From Sulfopaludibacter sp035551455 (GTDB lineage: Bacteria > Acidobacteriota > Terriglobia > Bryobacterales > Bryobacteraceae): a stretch of DNA of 29,393 bases. The DNA lies in the NCBI GenBank assembly GCA_035551455.1, contig DASZMZ010000002.1, positions 1 through 29,393 of the forward strand, given 5' to 3'. Within the stretch, counting starts at the first letter, position 1. Each line of letters opens with the position of its first letter. The translations under genes were made by a program, and so were the position numbers. This document shows positions 7,367 to 13,850 of the stretch, piece by piece. Below the pieces are notes generated by a model, which was given only the letters and a program-made list of their open reading frames with translations, was not told the origin of the DNA and searched no databases.

Positions 7367-8986
7367 TTAGGAAAGTCGATCGGAAGTCCTGGCAATATAC
7401 CGTCCGGGCGACAGAATATCTCCGGGATCCACCGTACTTTTTAGTTTCTGAAGCAAATTGAAATACGTTCCAGTTTGTCCCATTGCGTCCATTGAACCGA
7501 CGCTCAGCCTGTATGAATGATATCCCTGATTGGCGCATGCATCCAGAAGGCTGCGGTAGCATGCCATCGCGCGTTGATCTTCCCCTTCTTGTGCGCGGTC
7601 CCACGCCAGCGAAATAATGCAAGCCAAGGCGCGCTCCGTGATCACTGTGAGAGAAATCGCCGGCTCAAAGCCGTGTTTGAGCACCAGGTCTGTAGCGATC
7701 CCGGTAAGCCGTTCCGCGTGCTTCCCGTCGTTGGGCGCCACCGGACTACACCATAAGAGTCCGCATCCGTCGCGATCCGGATCCATTTGTGCCGGAGGCG
7801 GCGTGCGCTTGCGCCAATAGGTGCTCGCCAGGGGATGATCGGTGGGTATTCCTTTCATCAGGCCGTATACCGGTTTGAGCACGGCCAGGGTCCGCTCCAG
7901 ATTCCAGCCGCTGATCATCTGGTAAGGCTTGGCGAAGCGCCCGGCCAATGCCAACATCCGGTCGTCCATGAATTGCAAGCGCTGCGCTTTACCCTTGAGG
8001 GCTTGACGCAGCAATCGGCGGCCTTCGGCTACCTGGCGCTTGGTGCCATAGAGTGCGCCGGAGCCGTTCCAGTGTCCGATCTTCATTTCGCGGCGAAAGT
8101 CGCCCATCCGGTCGGGCGTCAATGGCGTCTGGCCGTTCATCTCACGCCATGGATACTGTTGCAGCGCCGAGATCACCTTATAGTCATTGGCAATGTGCGA
8201 GGCGCTACGAATGGTCCCGTTTAGCCGCAGCGGCCGCAGTCCATCGATCAAACCTGCGAGCCCGTCGCTTTTTTCGCAGCGGAAATAGTAAGCCTGAAAG
8301 TATTCCGGCGCGGGCATCAACCAGATGGTCATGCGCGTCACAATTCCCAGGTTCGACTGCGAGAACAGCCCGTCTAACGTGGGACCCACTCCCCAACGAT
8401 ATGCCGGCGCCGCCTGCGCTCCCGCGAAACGGGCAAACCCGGTCTCAATGATTTCTCCGGTCGGCAGCACCACTTCCAGTCCGCAGGAGTGCGCGAAGTG
8501 ATCGCCGTAAGGCGTGTGTCCAAAGCCGCGTTCCACCGTGTTGCCGATCAGGCTGCACGCCGGACTGGCGCCCGTCGCATCCATGCAAAGTCGGGAGCCG
8601 CGCTCCTGTAAGAAGGCGTACAACTGTGCCTGAGTTACCCCCGGTTCCACGGTCACATAGGCCAGTTCCTCGCTGAAGTCGAGGATGCGATTCATTCGGC
8701 CGAGGTCCATCAGCACGCACTGATCCGCGGCCGGCATGCGGGAGCCATAGCCCCAATTCTTGCCGCTACTGATGGGATAAACGGGAACGCCGCATCGATT
8801 GGCTATGCGCAGGCACTCCTGCACTTCCTGGCGGCTTCCCGGCCGGAGAATCGCTGGAACCCTGTAGCCGGTGGCGAATGTTCCGGTTTCTGCCGCTTGC
8901 AGTGAAGCCTTTTCGGTGACGACGTTTTCCGGGCCGACCACCGAAGCCCATTCCTGTGCTGCCAGTCCATCCTGCAGGCACTTCAT
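7367..8986 (-). CDS. Vanillyl-alcohol-oxidase/p-cresol-methylhydroxylase-type FAD oxidase
   Basis: A 539-aa flavoprotein. The N-terminal half is a PCMH-type FAD-binding domain: ILRPGSRQEVQECLRIANR, SSGKNWGYGS (about 73-82), then GNTVERGFGHTPYGDHFAHS and CGLEVVLPTGEIIETG. The C-terminal half has the VAO-family pattern of paired SLTVITERAL, DRAQEGEDQRA and GYHSYRLSVGSMD, ending DPGDILSPGRY. Family members oxidise para-substituted phenols at the benzylic carbon. The true substrate is not known here. The ATG at 8986 is preferred because AAGGAG lies six bases upstream, while an in-frame GTG at 8992 touches that site. The gene follows the acyltransferase by 24 bases and is almost certainly co-transcribed with it. 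Confidence 0.8.
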   Translation of the reverse strand: MKCLQDGLAAQEWASVVGPENVVTEKASLQAAETGTFATGYRVPAILRPGSRQEVQECLRIANRCGVPVYPISSGKNWGYGSRMPAADQCVLMDLGRMNRILDFSEELAYVTVEPGVTQAQLYAFLQERGSRLCMDATGASPACSLIGNTVERGFGHTPYGDHFAHSCGLEVVLPTGEIIETGFARFAGAQAAPAYRWGVGPTLDGLFSQSNLGIVTRMTIWLMPAPEYFQAYYFRCEKSDGLAGLIDGLRPLRLNGTIRSASHIANDYKVISALQQYPWREMNGQTPLTPDRMGDFRREMKIGHWNGSGALYGTKRQVAEGRRLLRQALKGKAQRLQFMDDRMLALAGRFAKPYQMISGWNLERTLAVLKPVYGLMKGIPTDHPLASTYWRKRTPPPAQMDPDRDGCGLLWCSPVAPNDGKHAERLTGIATDLVLKHGFEPAISLTVITERALACIISLAWDRAQEGEDQRAMACYRSLLDACANQGYHSYRLSVGSMDAMGQTGTYFNLLQKLKSTVDPGDILSPGRYIARTSDRLS

Positions 8987-8992
8987 CTCCAC

Positions 8993-8998
8993 TCCTTC
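8993..8998 (-). promoter_or_regulatory. Shine-Dalgarno deciding the oxidase start
   Basis: AAGGAG on the minus strand, six bases before the ATG at 8986. It directly abuts the alternative GTG at 8992, which makes that GTG unlikely. Confidence 0.7.
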
Positions 8999-9010
8999 GG
9001 CAACTCAGCT

Positions 9011-9856
9011 TTATGCCGTCGCTGCGAAGCTTGCCTCTGCCAGCGCCGGCTGTACCGGAATACTGCGCAGCGGACTCGGCATCGCCGTAACCAGCCGTTC
9101 GCGGCAGACCACCGGAGCGCTCATCAGCAGGCGGCTGAGTTGCGAGACCTTCTCTACATACTTGGGATTCGGGAAGCGGGAATCGAATTGCAGCACTTCC
9201 ATCTGGCAGCCGTAGTGGGGATCGAAGTACGGCGGGAGTTCTTCGCCGTGCGCCTGAAGAGGGGCCAGGCCGATGCGGCGCAGAATCGACGCCGAACCGT
9301 GCCGGAACGTGGCCGTGGCCACGCCCGTGGAACTGCCAAGAAGCTGCAGAAGTCCATAGGTGGCGAGAATGATTCGCAAGGGTTCGGTGGTCCAGCGGTG
9401 CTCTTCGGCCACCGCCCATCCCCCCACTTCTCCAAAGCCGATGCGCATGTGTTTCGCCCGGGTCATGACGGATTCGACGGCCGTACGGAATCGCAAGCCG
9501 AGCTTCGGGCAGCGCGACAGAGACGCGTGCCGCACCCACAAACCATCGAAATTCGTGGAGTGACGTTCCTCCACATATCGCAGACAGGCTACCACGTTTC
9601 CTTCGCCATCCAGCGAAAGGACGTGCCAACTTTGTTCGTCCACGCTCAGTTCGTGACGACCATCGCTGCTCAGATCTTCGGGTTGGATGGCTCCGTCGCT
9701 CAGGTATGCCTTTCCCCGCATACGCTGCATCCCAGCTATCAAATCGTCATGAAGCCGGCGATTCACCTGCACGTTCTGAAAAGCGCCCGTAATTCGCGCG
9801 CTGGAAGGTGGCAAAACAGCAAACTGGGTTTGCGACCGCAAACATGAAGAGACCAT
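9011..9856 (-). CDS. N-acyl-amino-acid-synthase / autoinducer-synthase-like acyltransferase
   Basis: A 281-aa protein with a GNAT-like fold pattern. Residues 41-95 (GMQRMRGKAY, then HELSVDEQSWHVLSLDGEGNVVACLRY) recall the N-terminal half of LuxI-type and FeeM-type acyltransferases. In those families an Arg/aromatic helix precedes an acidic strand and a G-x-x-x-A-C-x-R strand. Residues 141-200 (FGEVGGWAVAEEHR, TEPLRIILATYGLLQLLG, ATFRHGSASILRRIGL) match the acidobacterial/eDNA N-acyl amino acid synthase type as I remember it. Such enzymes join a fatty acyl group from acyl-ACP to an amino acid. It is upstream of and coupled to the VAO-type oxidase. Alternative: a PEP-CTERM/exosortase-associated acyltransferase, given the PEP-CTERM gene nearby. 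Confidence 0.6.
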   Translation of the reverse strand: MVSSCLRSQTQFAVLPPSSARITGAFQNVQVNRRLHDDLIAGMQRMRGKAYLSDGAIQPEDLSSDGRHELSVDEQSWHVLSLDGEGNVVACLRYVEERHSTNFDGLWVRHASLSRCPKLGLRFRTAVESVMTRAKHMRIGFGEVGGWAVAEEHRWTTEPLRIILATYGLLQLLGSSTGVATATFRHGSASILRRIGLAPLQAHGEELPPYFDPHYGCQMEVLQFDSRFPNPKYVEKVSQLSRLLMSAPVVCRERLVTAMPSPLRSIPVQPALAEASFAATA

Positions 9857-9871
9857 TTCCGTTTCCGCCTC

Positions 9872-9888
9872 ACTTAGGTTAAGTAACC
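9872..9888. promoter_or_regulatory. Overlapping short dyads upstream of the acyltransferase
   Basis: ACTTA-GGT-TAAGT (9872-9884) and GGTTA-AG-TAACC (9877-9888) are two overlapping 5-bp-arm inverted repeats 16-32 bases upstream of the acyltransferase ATG. They are a possible operator over the transcript start. Confidence 0.35.
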
Positions 9889-9908
9889 GCTGCTGACGAA
9901 GGTAAACT

Positions 9909-9927
9909 CGGAGTTGCAGTAACTCCG
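9909..9927. promoter_or_regulatory. 19-bp dyad, candidate operator of the acyltransferase/oxidase pair
   Basis: CGGAGTT-GCAGT-AACTCCG has perfect 7-bp arms and a 5-bp spacer, about 53 bases upstream of the acyltransferase start. Its size and position fit a dimeric regulator site (LuxR or TetR type). The sequence does not match the Vibrio lux box. Confidence 0.45.
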
Positions 9928-10270
9928 CACGCGACTGAATACTATTCGTAAGTCGACCCAGTTTGGCTTATATCAGCCTGCCGGGTTATAGCAATCGATC
10001 GAATGCCGAAGACTTGTGCAGAGCGGAGAGGATGAGCGGAAACGAGCTGAGGTTGAGCGCACAAGCGAAATCATTTTTTTTTGGATTTCGGCCCCTTGAG
10101 GTGGAGTCTGTTCGCTTGGGCTGGGAGCCGCTGTAATGCCTTACTTCTGTCCCAATATACACCGACCAAACCGTAAATGAAAGCACAAAACGCTGGTAAA
10201 ATGTGGGTATTAAAGTACCACCGCTTTTGGGGGGAATCTGGTATTTTCTTTAGAACTACGTGACATACTG

Positions 10271-10380
10271 AAGCTACAAAAAACCCTGCCCATTTGTCAA
10301 CTATGGAGCGTATCCTATTGATAACGCGATGTAAAATCCAACATACGCCGCGCGGCTTTTTTAACCGAGTACTGTAGCTT
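10271..10380. repeat. 110-bp segment bounded by 8-bp inverted repeats
   Basis: AAGCTACA (10271-10278) and TGTAGCTT (10373-10380) are perfect inverted ends. Inside, the self-complementary GCCGCGCGGC (10347-10356) is followed by six Ts. No clear target duplication flanks the segment. Confidence 0.3.
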
Positions 10381-10402
10381 TACCTCCCTTCGGTACTATC
10401 CA

Positions 10403-10417
10403 CACGCGAGACGCGTG
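10403..10417. repeat. Short inverted repeat
   Basis: CACGCG-AGA-CGCGTG, perfect 6-bp arms, in the non-coding stretch. A GGAGGAG lies just downstream (plus strand) but no reading frame follows it. Confidence 0.4.
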
Positions 10418-10458
10418 CGGCGGAGGAGATTTTCATTTCGATTTTTGTCGCCTGGAGG

Positions 10459-10497
10459 CCCTTTTTTCAGGTCCAGCTCCAAGCTGTGAAAAAAGGG
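10459..10497. repeat. 39-bp nested hairpin with T-run/A-run arms
   Basis: CCCTTTTTTCA (10459-10469) and TGAAAAAAGGG (10487-10497) are perfect 11-bp arms. Between them CAGCT-CCA-AGCTG can form an inner stem. On both strands the T-run comes first and the A-run second, the reverse of a bidirectional terminator. Confidence 0.6.
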
Positions 10498-10560
10498 AAA
10501 ATCGGCTTTCGTGAGCCCCGAATTGGCCCGCTTCGAGAGGCGTCGGTAAGCGATACGAAG

Positions 10561-10872
10561 TTACAATTCACTTACGGAGTTTCGAGCTTCGGCTGCTCTC
10601 TTACGATGCAGCAGCACCACGGTGCCCGAGTAGGCGCTAAGCAGCATTGTGATCGGGATGTATAACAGTCCCCATAAATTGTGAGCCGACGAATCCTTGA
10701 CCCAATCGGGAATCATAGGCGCAAAGAATGCGGCCACCACGAGCAAAGGTACCGCCGAAGCAGTCCTCCATCCGCCGCGCCATTTGATGAGTCCATAAAT
10801 CGAGGCCACAATCGGGAACAGGATCGCGCCCCAAATAATCAACCCGACCGGAATCAGGACCAGATATTGCAC
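10561..10872 (-). CDS. Small membrane protein, unknown function
   Basis: A 103-aa protein with three likely membrane helices: residues 4-28 (VLIPVGLIIWGAILFPIVAS), 39-55 (AVPLLVVAAFFAPMI) and 68-88 (LWGLLYIPITMLLSAYSG). A basic tail (HRKRAAEAR) follows. It starts with GTG eight bases after the preceding stop, so it is the last gene of the valS-nadC-birA-coaX run. I recognise no family. The ribosome binding site is weak, so it may depend on coupling. Confidence 0.6.
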   Translation of the reverse strand: MQYLVLIPVGLIIWGAILFPIVASIYGLIKWRGGWRTASAVPLLVVAAFFAPMIPDWVKDSSAHNLWGLLYIPITMLLSAYSGTVVLLHRKRAAEARNSVSEL

Positions 10873-10880
10873 GCCAGATT

Positions 10881-11558
10881 TTACCGCATATAGAACAGGC
10901 TCAGGCGAGGCAGCCGGGCCTTTTCGAGCAGGTGCCGCTCCAGGTACTGCTTCTCCAGCGTGGTGAGCTGACCGGCCGTCATCTTCCCACGATAGGGCCG
11001 CAGTTGCCGGTCCAGTTCCTGGCGGGCGGCCAGCATATCGTCCTCAGTCTGCCGCGACCGTGCGATGGCGAGCATATGCTCCTCCATCACCGTGAGGCGC
11101 TGCTCCAGCGCTTCCAAATCGCCATAATGGTCTTCGACGGAGGCAGCCAGTTTCCGCAGCGAATTCGCCGTGGTTTCAAACTCGGCCGGCAGCGCCGCGG
11201 CGTTGGCTTCCAAATAGGCCTTCAGGTCTTCCAGCGCGAAGGGGGGCGCCGCTTCCTTGCGCACTTTCGGCTGCACGGCGCCCGACATTACCTGAGCTTC
11301 GGTGAGCACCGCCTGCGCGCAGAATGCCAGCGAGTTCACCATCTGCGTCTTGACCTTGCGCCCGCGCCACTTTTCGAAGGCCGCATCGATCCCGCGCAGC
11401 ACGGCCTCGAGAGGCACGCCCGAGTTCTTCCAACTCTCCAGCAAGGCCCAGTCCAAAGGCGACAACAGGAACAGGCTGGTGCCCCGGGCGCGCTGAAAAT
11501 GCTGCTCCGTCTCGGTGTAATAGTTGAAGTAGTTCAGCCCCTGTGGTTCCGTTCCCAT
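10881..11558 (-). CDS. Conserved-looking hypothetical protein beside coaX
   Basis: A 225-aa soluble protein. The N-terminal part (YFNYYTETEQHFQRARG, SPLDWALLESWKNSGVPLEAVLRGIDAAFEKW) has a distinctive compact motif. The C-terminal half (residues 110-225) is highly charged and helical, with probable coiled coil (TTANSLRKLAASVEDHYGD, EALEQRLTVMEEHML). No membrane segment or signal peptide is visible. Its ATG lies 25 bases inside the end of coaX, in another phase, so the two are translationally linked. The N-terminal pattern gives me a sense of having seen it in other acidobacterial proteins, but I know no function. Confidence 0.65.
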   Translation of the reverse strand: MGTEPQGLNYFNYYTETEQHFQRARGTSLFLLSPLDWALLESWKNSGVPLEAVLRGIDAAFEKWRGRKVKTQMVNSLAFCAQAVLTEAQVMSGAVQPKVRKEAAPPFALEDLKAYLEANAAALPAEFETTANSLRKLAASVEDHYGDLEALEQRLTVMEEHMLAIARSRQTEDDMLAARQELDRQLRPYRGKMTAGQLTTLEKQYLERHLLEKARLPRLSLFYMR

Positions 11559-12304
11559 ATCATTTGCAGGCCTTCGAGGGTCAGGTGCTCGTCCACTTTT
11601 TTCAGATAACGCGATCCGGCCACTATCATATGAGCCTGGCCGCCCGTCGCGACCATCACCGTCTCAGGGCCGAGCTTCTCCAGCATGTGCTCCAGGATGC
11701 CGTCGATCATCCCGATGGCTCCGTAGTAAAGGCCGGACCGGATGCTGGCCACTGTGTTAGTGCCGATCACGCTCTTGGGCGGGCGGAAATCCACCAGCGG
11801 GAGGCGCGCTGTCTTGCTGAAAAGCGCATCCACGGCGATGCCGATTCCCACCGCAATCGCGCCGCCCAGGTATTCGGCGTCCTTGGAGATCACATCGAAG
11901 TTGATGGTGGTCCCCATGTCCACCACCACGCACGGGCCGCCGTACTTGTTGTAGCCTGCGACCCCGTTCACCAACCGGTCAGCGCCCACTTCGTAGGGAT
12001 TGTCGTACTTGATGGCGATTCCCAGATCGGTCCGCGGCCCGACGAACAGCGCCGACGTGTGGAAGTACCGCTCCGCCATGGCCGCCAGCGTGGAATCGAT
12101 GGGCGGCACCACGCTCGAGATGATGATGCCGTCCACCTGCGCGATGTCCAGATTCGCCGGCGCGAAAAGATTGCGCAGCAGGATGCCCCACTCGTCGGAC
12201 GTCTGCTCGTGCACCGTGCGCAGCCGCCACTGGCAGACCAGCGACTTTCCTTCAAACGCGCCAATTGTGATATTGCTGTTACCTGCGTCAAGAGCCAGTA
12301 GCAC
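11534..12304 (-). CDS. coaX: Type III pantothenate kinase
   Basis: A 256-aa CoaX. It catalyses the first step of CoA synthesis, pantothenate to 4'-phosphopantothenate, in the cytoplasm. Landmarks of the ASKHA-type fold are LLALDAGNSNITIG (phosphate-binding loop, residues 2-15), GADRLVNGVAG, VVDMGTTINFDVI and GGAIAVGIGIAVDALF. CoaX does not share the CoaA feedback inhibition by CoA and needs a monovalent cation. The GTG at 12304 is chosen because an AGGAGG lies five bases upstream. An in-frame TTG at 12319 would place that AGGAGG inside the coding region. It overlaps the end of birA by 17 bases. Confidence 0.95.
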   Translation of the reverse strand: MLLALDAGNSNITIGAFEGKSLVCQWRLRTVHEQTSDEWGILLRNLFAPANLDIAQVDGIIISSVVPPIDSTLAAMAERYFHTSALFVGPRTDLGIAIKYDNPYEVGADRLVNGVAGYNKYGGPCVVVDMGTTINFDVISKDAEYLGGAIAVGIGIAVDALFSKTARLPLVDFRPPKSVIGTNTVASIRSGLYYGAIGMIDGILEHMLEKLGPETVMVATGGQAHMIVAGSRYLKKVDEHLTLEGLQMIWERNHRG

Positions 12305-13007
12305 GAACGCCTCCTGCAAGAATCAGGCTGGTGGTTCCATCGTCCTTACGAACAATCAGGAACCCGTCCGCATCGAGCCCCGCAGTGGTGCCTTCGATGG
12401 GGCCGCCGGGCAGGGCCACGGTGACCCGCCGTCCGGCAGCATAGCTGGAACTCTGCGTGAACAGCCGCAGAATGGTTTCCTTATCTTCCTGAACGAAACT
12501 GTCGATCGAGCGCAGCACCGCGATCAACAGGTCCGTCATGCCAATTTCCCGGCCTCCCGAAGCCATGCGGAGCGAGATCGCTTCGGCGTCCAATTCCGGC
12601 GGAAAGGCGGCGTGATTGACGTTGATGCCGATGCCCGCGATCGCCCTGCCATCCACCAGTTGCACCAGGATGCCGGCCAGTTTGGCGGAGCCGATCATTA
12701 CATCGTTTGGCCAGCGCAGATCGCAGACGACGCCCGCCACGTGAGCAACAGCCTCGGCGACCGCCAATCCCAGGGCGAGAGTCAGTACGGGCGAGGGCGC
12801 CAAAACGACAGAGAAGTACAATCCGTTGCCCGCTTCGGAATGCCAGGAGTGGCCATGGCGGCCCTGTCCGGCGGTCTGTTCCCCCGCCGCCACCACCGAA
12901 CCGGCTGCCAACCCCGCCGCAGCCAGCATGGTCGAATCGATGGCGTCGTAATAATCGATACGCCGATTCGGGAACGCCTCCCGGAGCTGTTCAATATCAC
13001 AGGTCAT
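12288..13007 (-). CDS. birA: Biotin--[acetyl-CoA-carboxylase] ligase
   Basis: A 239-aa biotin protein ligase that attaches biotin to the BCCP subunit of acetyl-CoA carboxylase via biotinyl-AMP. The motifs are STMLAAAG, the glycine/arginine loop GQGRHGHSW (about 48-55), LRWPNDVMIG (about 97-106) with the catalytic-lysine strand KLAGILVQ just after, and GIGINVNH. The N-terminal winged helix of E. coli BirA is missing, so it is a group I ligase without repressor function. The ATG at 13007 is preferred over an in-frame TTG at 13025 because the protein then starts at a typical position. It follows nadC by about 30 bases. Confidence 0.92.
   Translation of the reverse strand: MTCDIEQLREAFPNRRIDYYDAIDSTMLAAAGLAAGSVVAAGEQTAGQGRHGHSWHSEAGNGLYFSVVLAPSPVLTLALGLAVAEAVAHVAGVVCDLRWPNDVMIGSAKLAGILVQLVDGRAIAGIGINVNHAAFPPELDAEAISLRMASGGREIGMTDLLIAVLRSIDSFVQEDKETILRLFTQSSSYAAGRRVTVALPGGPIEGTTAGLDADGFLIVRKDDGTTSLILAGGVRATGS
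12310..12315 (-). promoter_or_regulatory. Shine-Dalgarno deciding the coaX start
   Basis: AGGAGG on the minus strand, five bases before the GTG at 12304 and inside the 3' end of birA. It fixes the coaX start. Confidence 0.8.
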
Positions 13008-13037
13008 TAAAGTGAAGTAGGGCAAGCCTTGCTTTGG

Positions 13038-13850
13038 TCAAACCAACTCCAGGCGGAAGGAGATATCCACCGCCGGGGCCGAGTGCGTGATCGCCCCCGC
13101 GGACACGAAGTCCGCACCCGCCTCCGCATAAGCGCGCACGTTCTCCAGCGTAATCCCTCCCGAGAGTTCCACCCTTGCACGCTCGCCGATTTCCCGAATC
13201 CACTCCGCAGCCTCCGCCGGGGTGAGATTATCCAGCAACAGATGCGGCGCGCCGGCCTCCAAAGCCTCCCGGAGCTCGGCCTTCGTCCGCACCTCGATCT
13301 CCACCGGCAGTCCCGCGCCCCGAGCCGCCTCCAGCGCCTGCTTCACACCGCCTGCCGCGGCGATGTGGTTATTCTTAATCAGGATGGCGTCGAACAATCC
13401 CATCCTGTGATTGGTCACGCCTCCCGCGGCGGCGGCGCGCTTTTCCAGCAGGCGCAGCCCGGGCGTAGTCTTGCGCGTATCCAGTACTTTGCATCGTGTC
13501 CCGGCGACTGCGTCCGCATACCTCCGGGCCAGCGTCGCCACGCCGCTCAGCCGCTGCAGAAAATTCAGCGCCACCCGCTCGCATTCCAGCAGCGTGCGAG
13601 CCTTCCCACGGACCACGGCGATCACTTCCCCATCCGCGCACTCATCGCCGTCCTGCTTGCGCACCGACAGCTCCTCGACACCGCCGCGCAGGCTGTAAAT
13701 CTCGGCCAGCAGGTCCAGACCCGCGATCACCAGCGGCTGACGAGCCAGGAAGCGGCCCTGCGCCATGCGAGCCTCGGGAATGCAGGCCCGGCTGGTCACA
13801 TCGCCCGCGCCGATATCCTCTTCCAGCGCCCGCCGCACCACTTCGGTCAT
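13038..13850 (-). CDS. nadC: Nicotinate-nucleotide pyrophosphorylase (carboxylating)
   Basis: A 270-aa quinolinate phosphoribosyltransferase: quinolinate plus PRPP gives nicotinate mononucleotide, CO2 and PPi in de novo NAD synthesis. Visible landmarks are VRRALEEDIGAGDVT at the N-terminus, LLECERVALNFLQRLSGVAT, CKVLDTRKTTPGLRLLEK, NHRMGLFDAILIKNNH and VELSGGITLENV. Length is normal for the family. The ATG overlaps the valS stop in a 4-base ATGA, so the two genes are coupled. A longer frame upstream in the same phase lies inside valS and is not NadC-like. nadA and nadB are not in the window. Confidence 0.95.
   Translation of the reverse strand: MTEVVRRALEEDIGAGDVTSRACIPEARMAQGRFLARQPLVIAGLDLLAEIYSLRGGVEELSVRKQDGDECADGEVIAVVRGKARTLLECERVALNFLQRLSGVATLARRYADAVAGTRCKVLDTRKTTPGLRLLEKRAAAAGGVTNHRMGLFDAILIKNNHIAAAGGVKQALEAARGAGLPVEIEVRTKAELREALEAGAPHLLLDNLTPAEAAEWIREIGERARVELSGGITLENVRAYAEAGADFVSAGAITHSAPAVDISFRLELV

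Larger units (their letters stand above)
9857..10560. other. About 700 bp without a convincing gene
   Basis: This stretch separates the acyltransferase from the housekeeping operon. It is poorer in GC and has homopolymer runs (nine Ts at 10074-10082, flanked by GAAATC and GATTTC). It carries at least six inverted repeats and no reading frame with recognisable protein features. A 66-aa frame at 9986-10186 (minus) crosses the T-run and looks random. The stretch could hold a small RNA, a decayed gene or a short mobile-element remnant. Confidence 0.6.

Noticed and set aside
9986..10186. 66-aa minus-strand frame in the 700-bp gap
   Set aside because: It crosses a T-run, has unusual composition and no ribosome binding site, and shows no protein features.
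10459..10497. Terminator call for the nested hairpin
   Set aside because: The T-run lies in the first arm on both strands and no U-tract follows the stem.
12305..12319. TTG-led extension of coaX
   Set aside because: It would place the AGGAGG site inside the coding region. The GTG five bases after that site is the better start.
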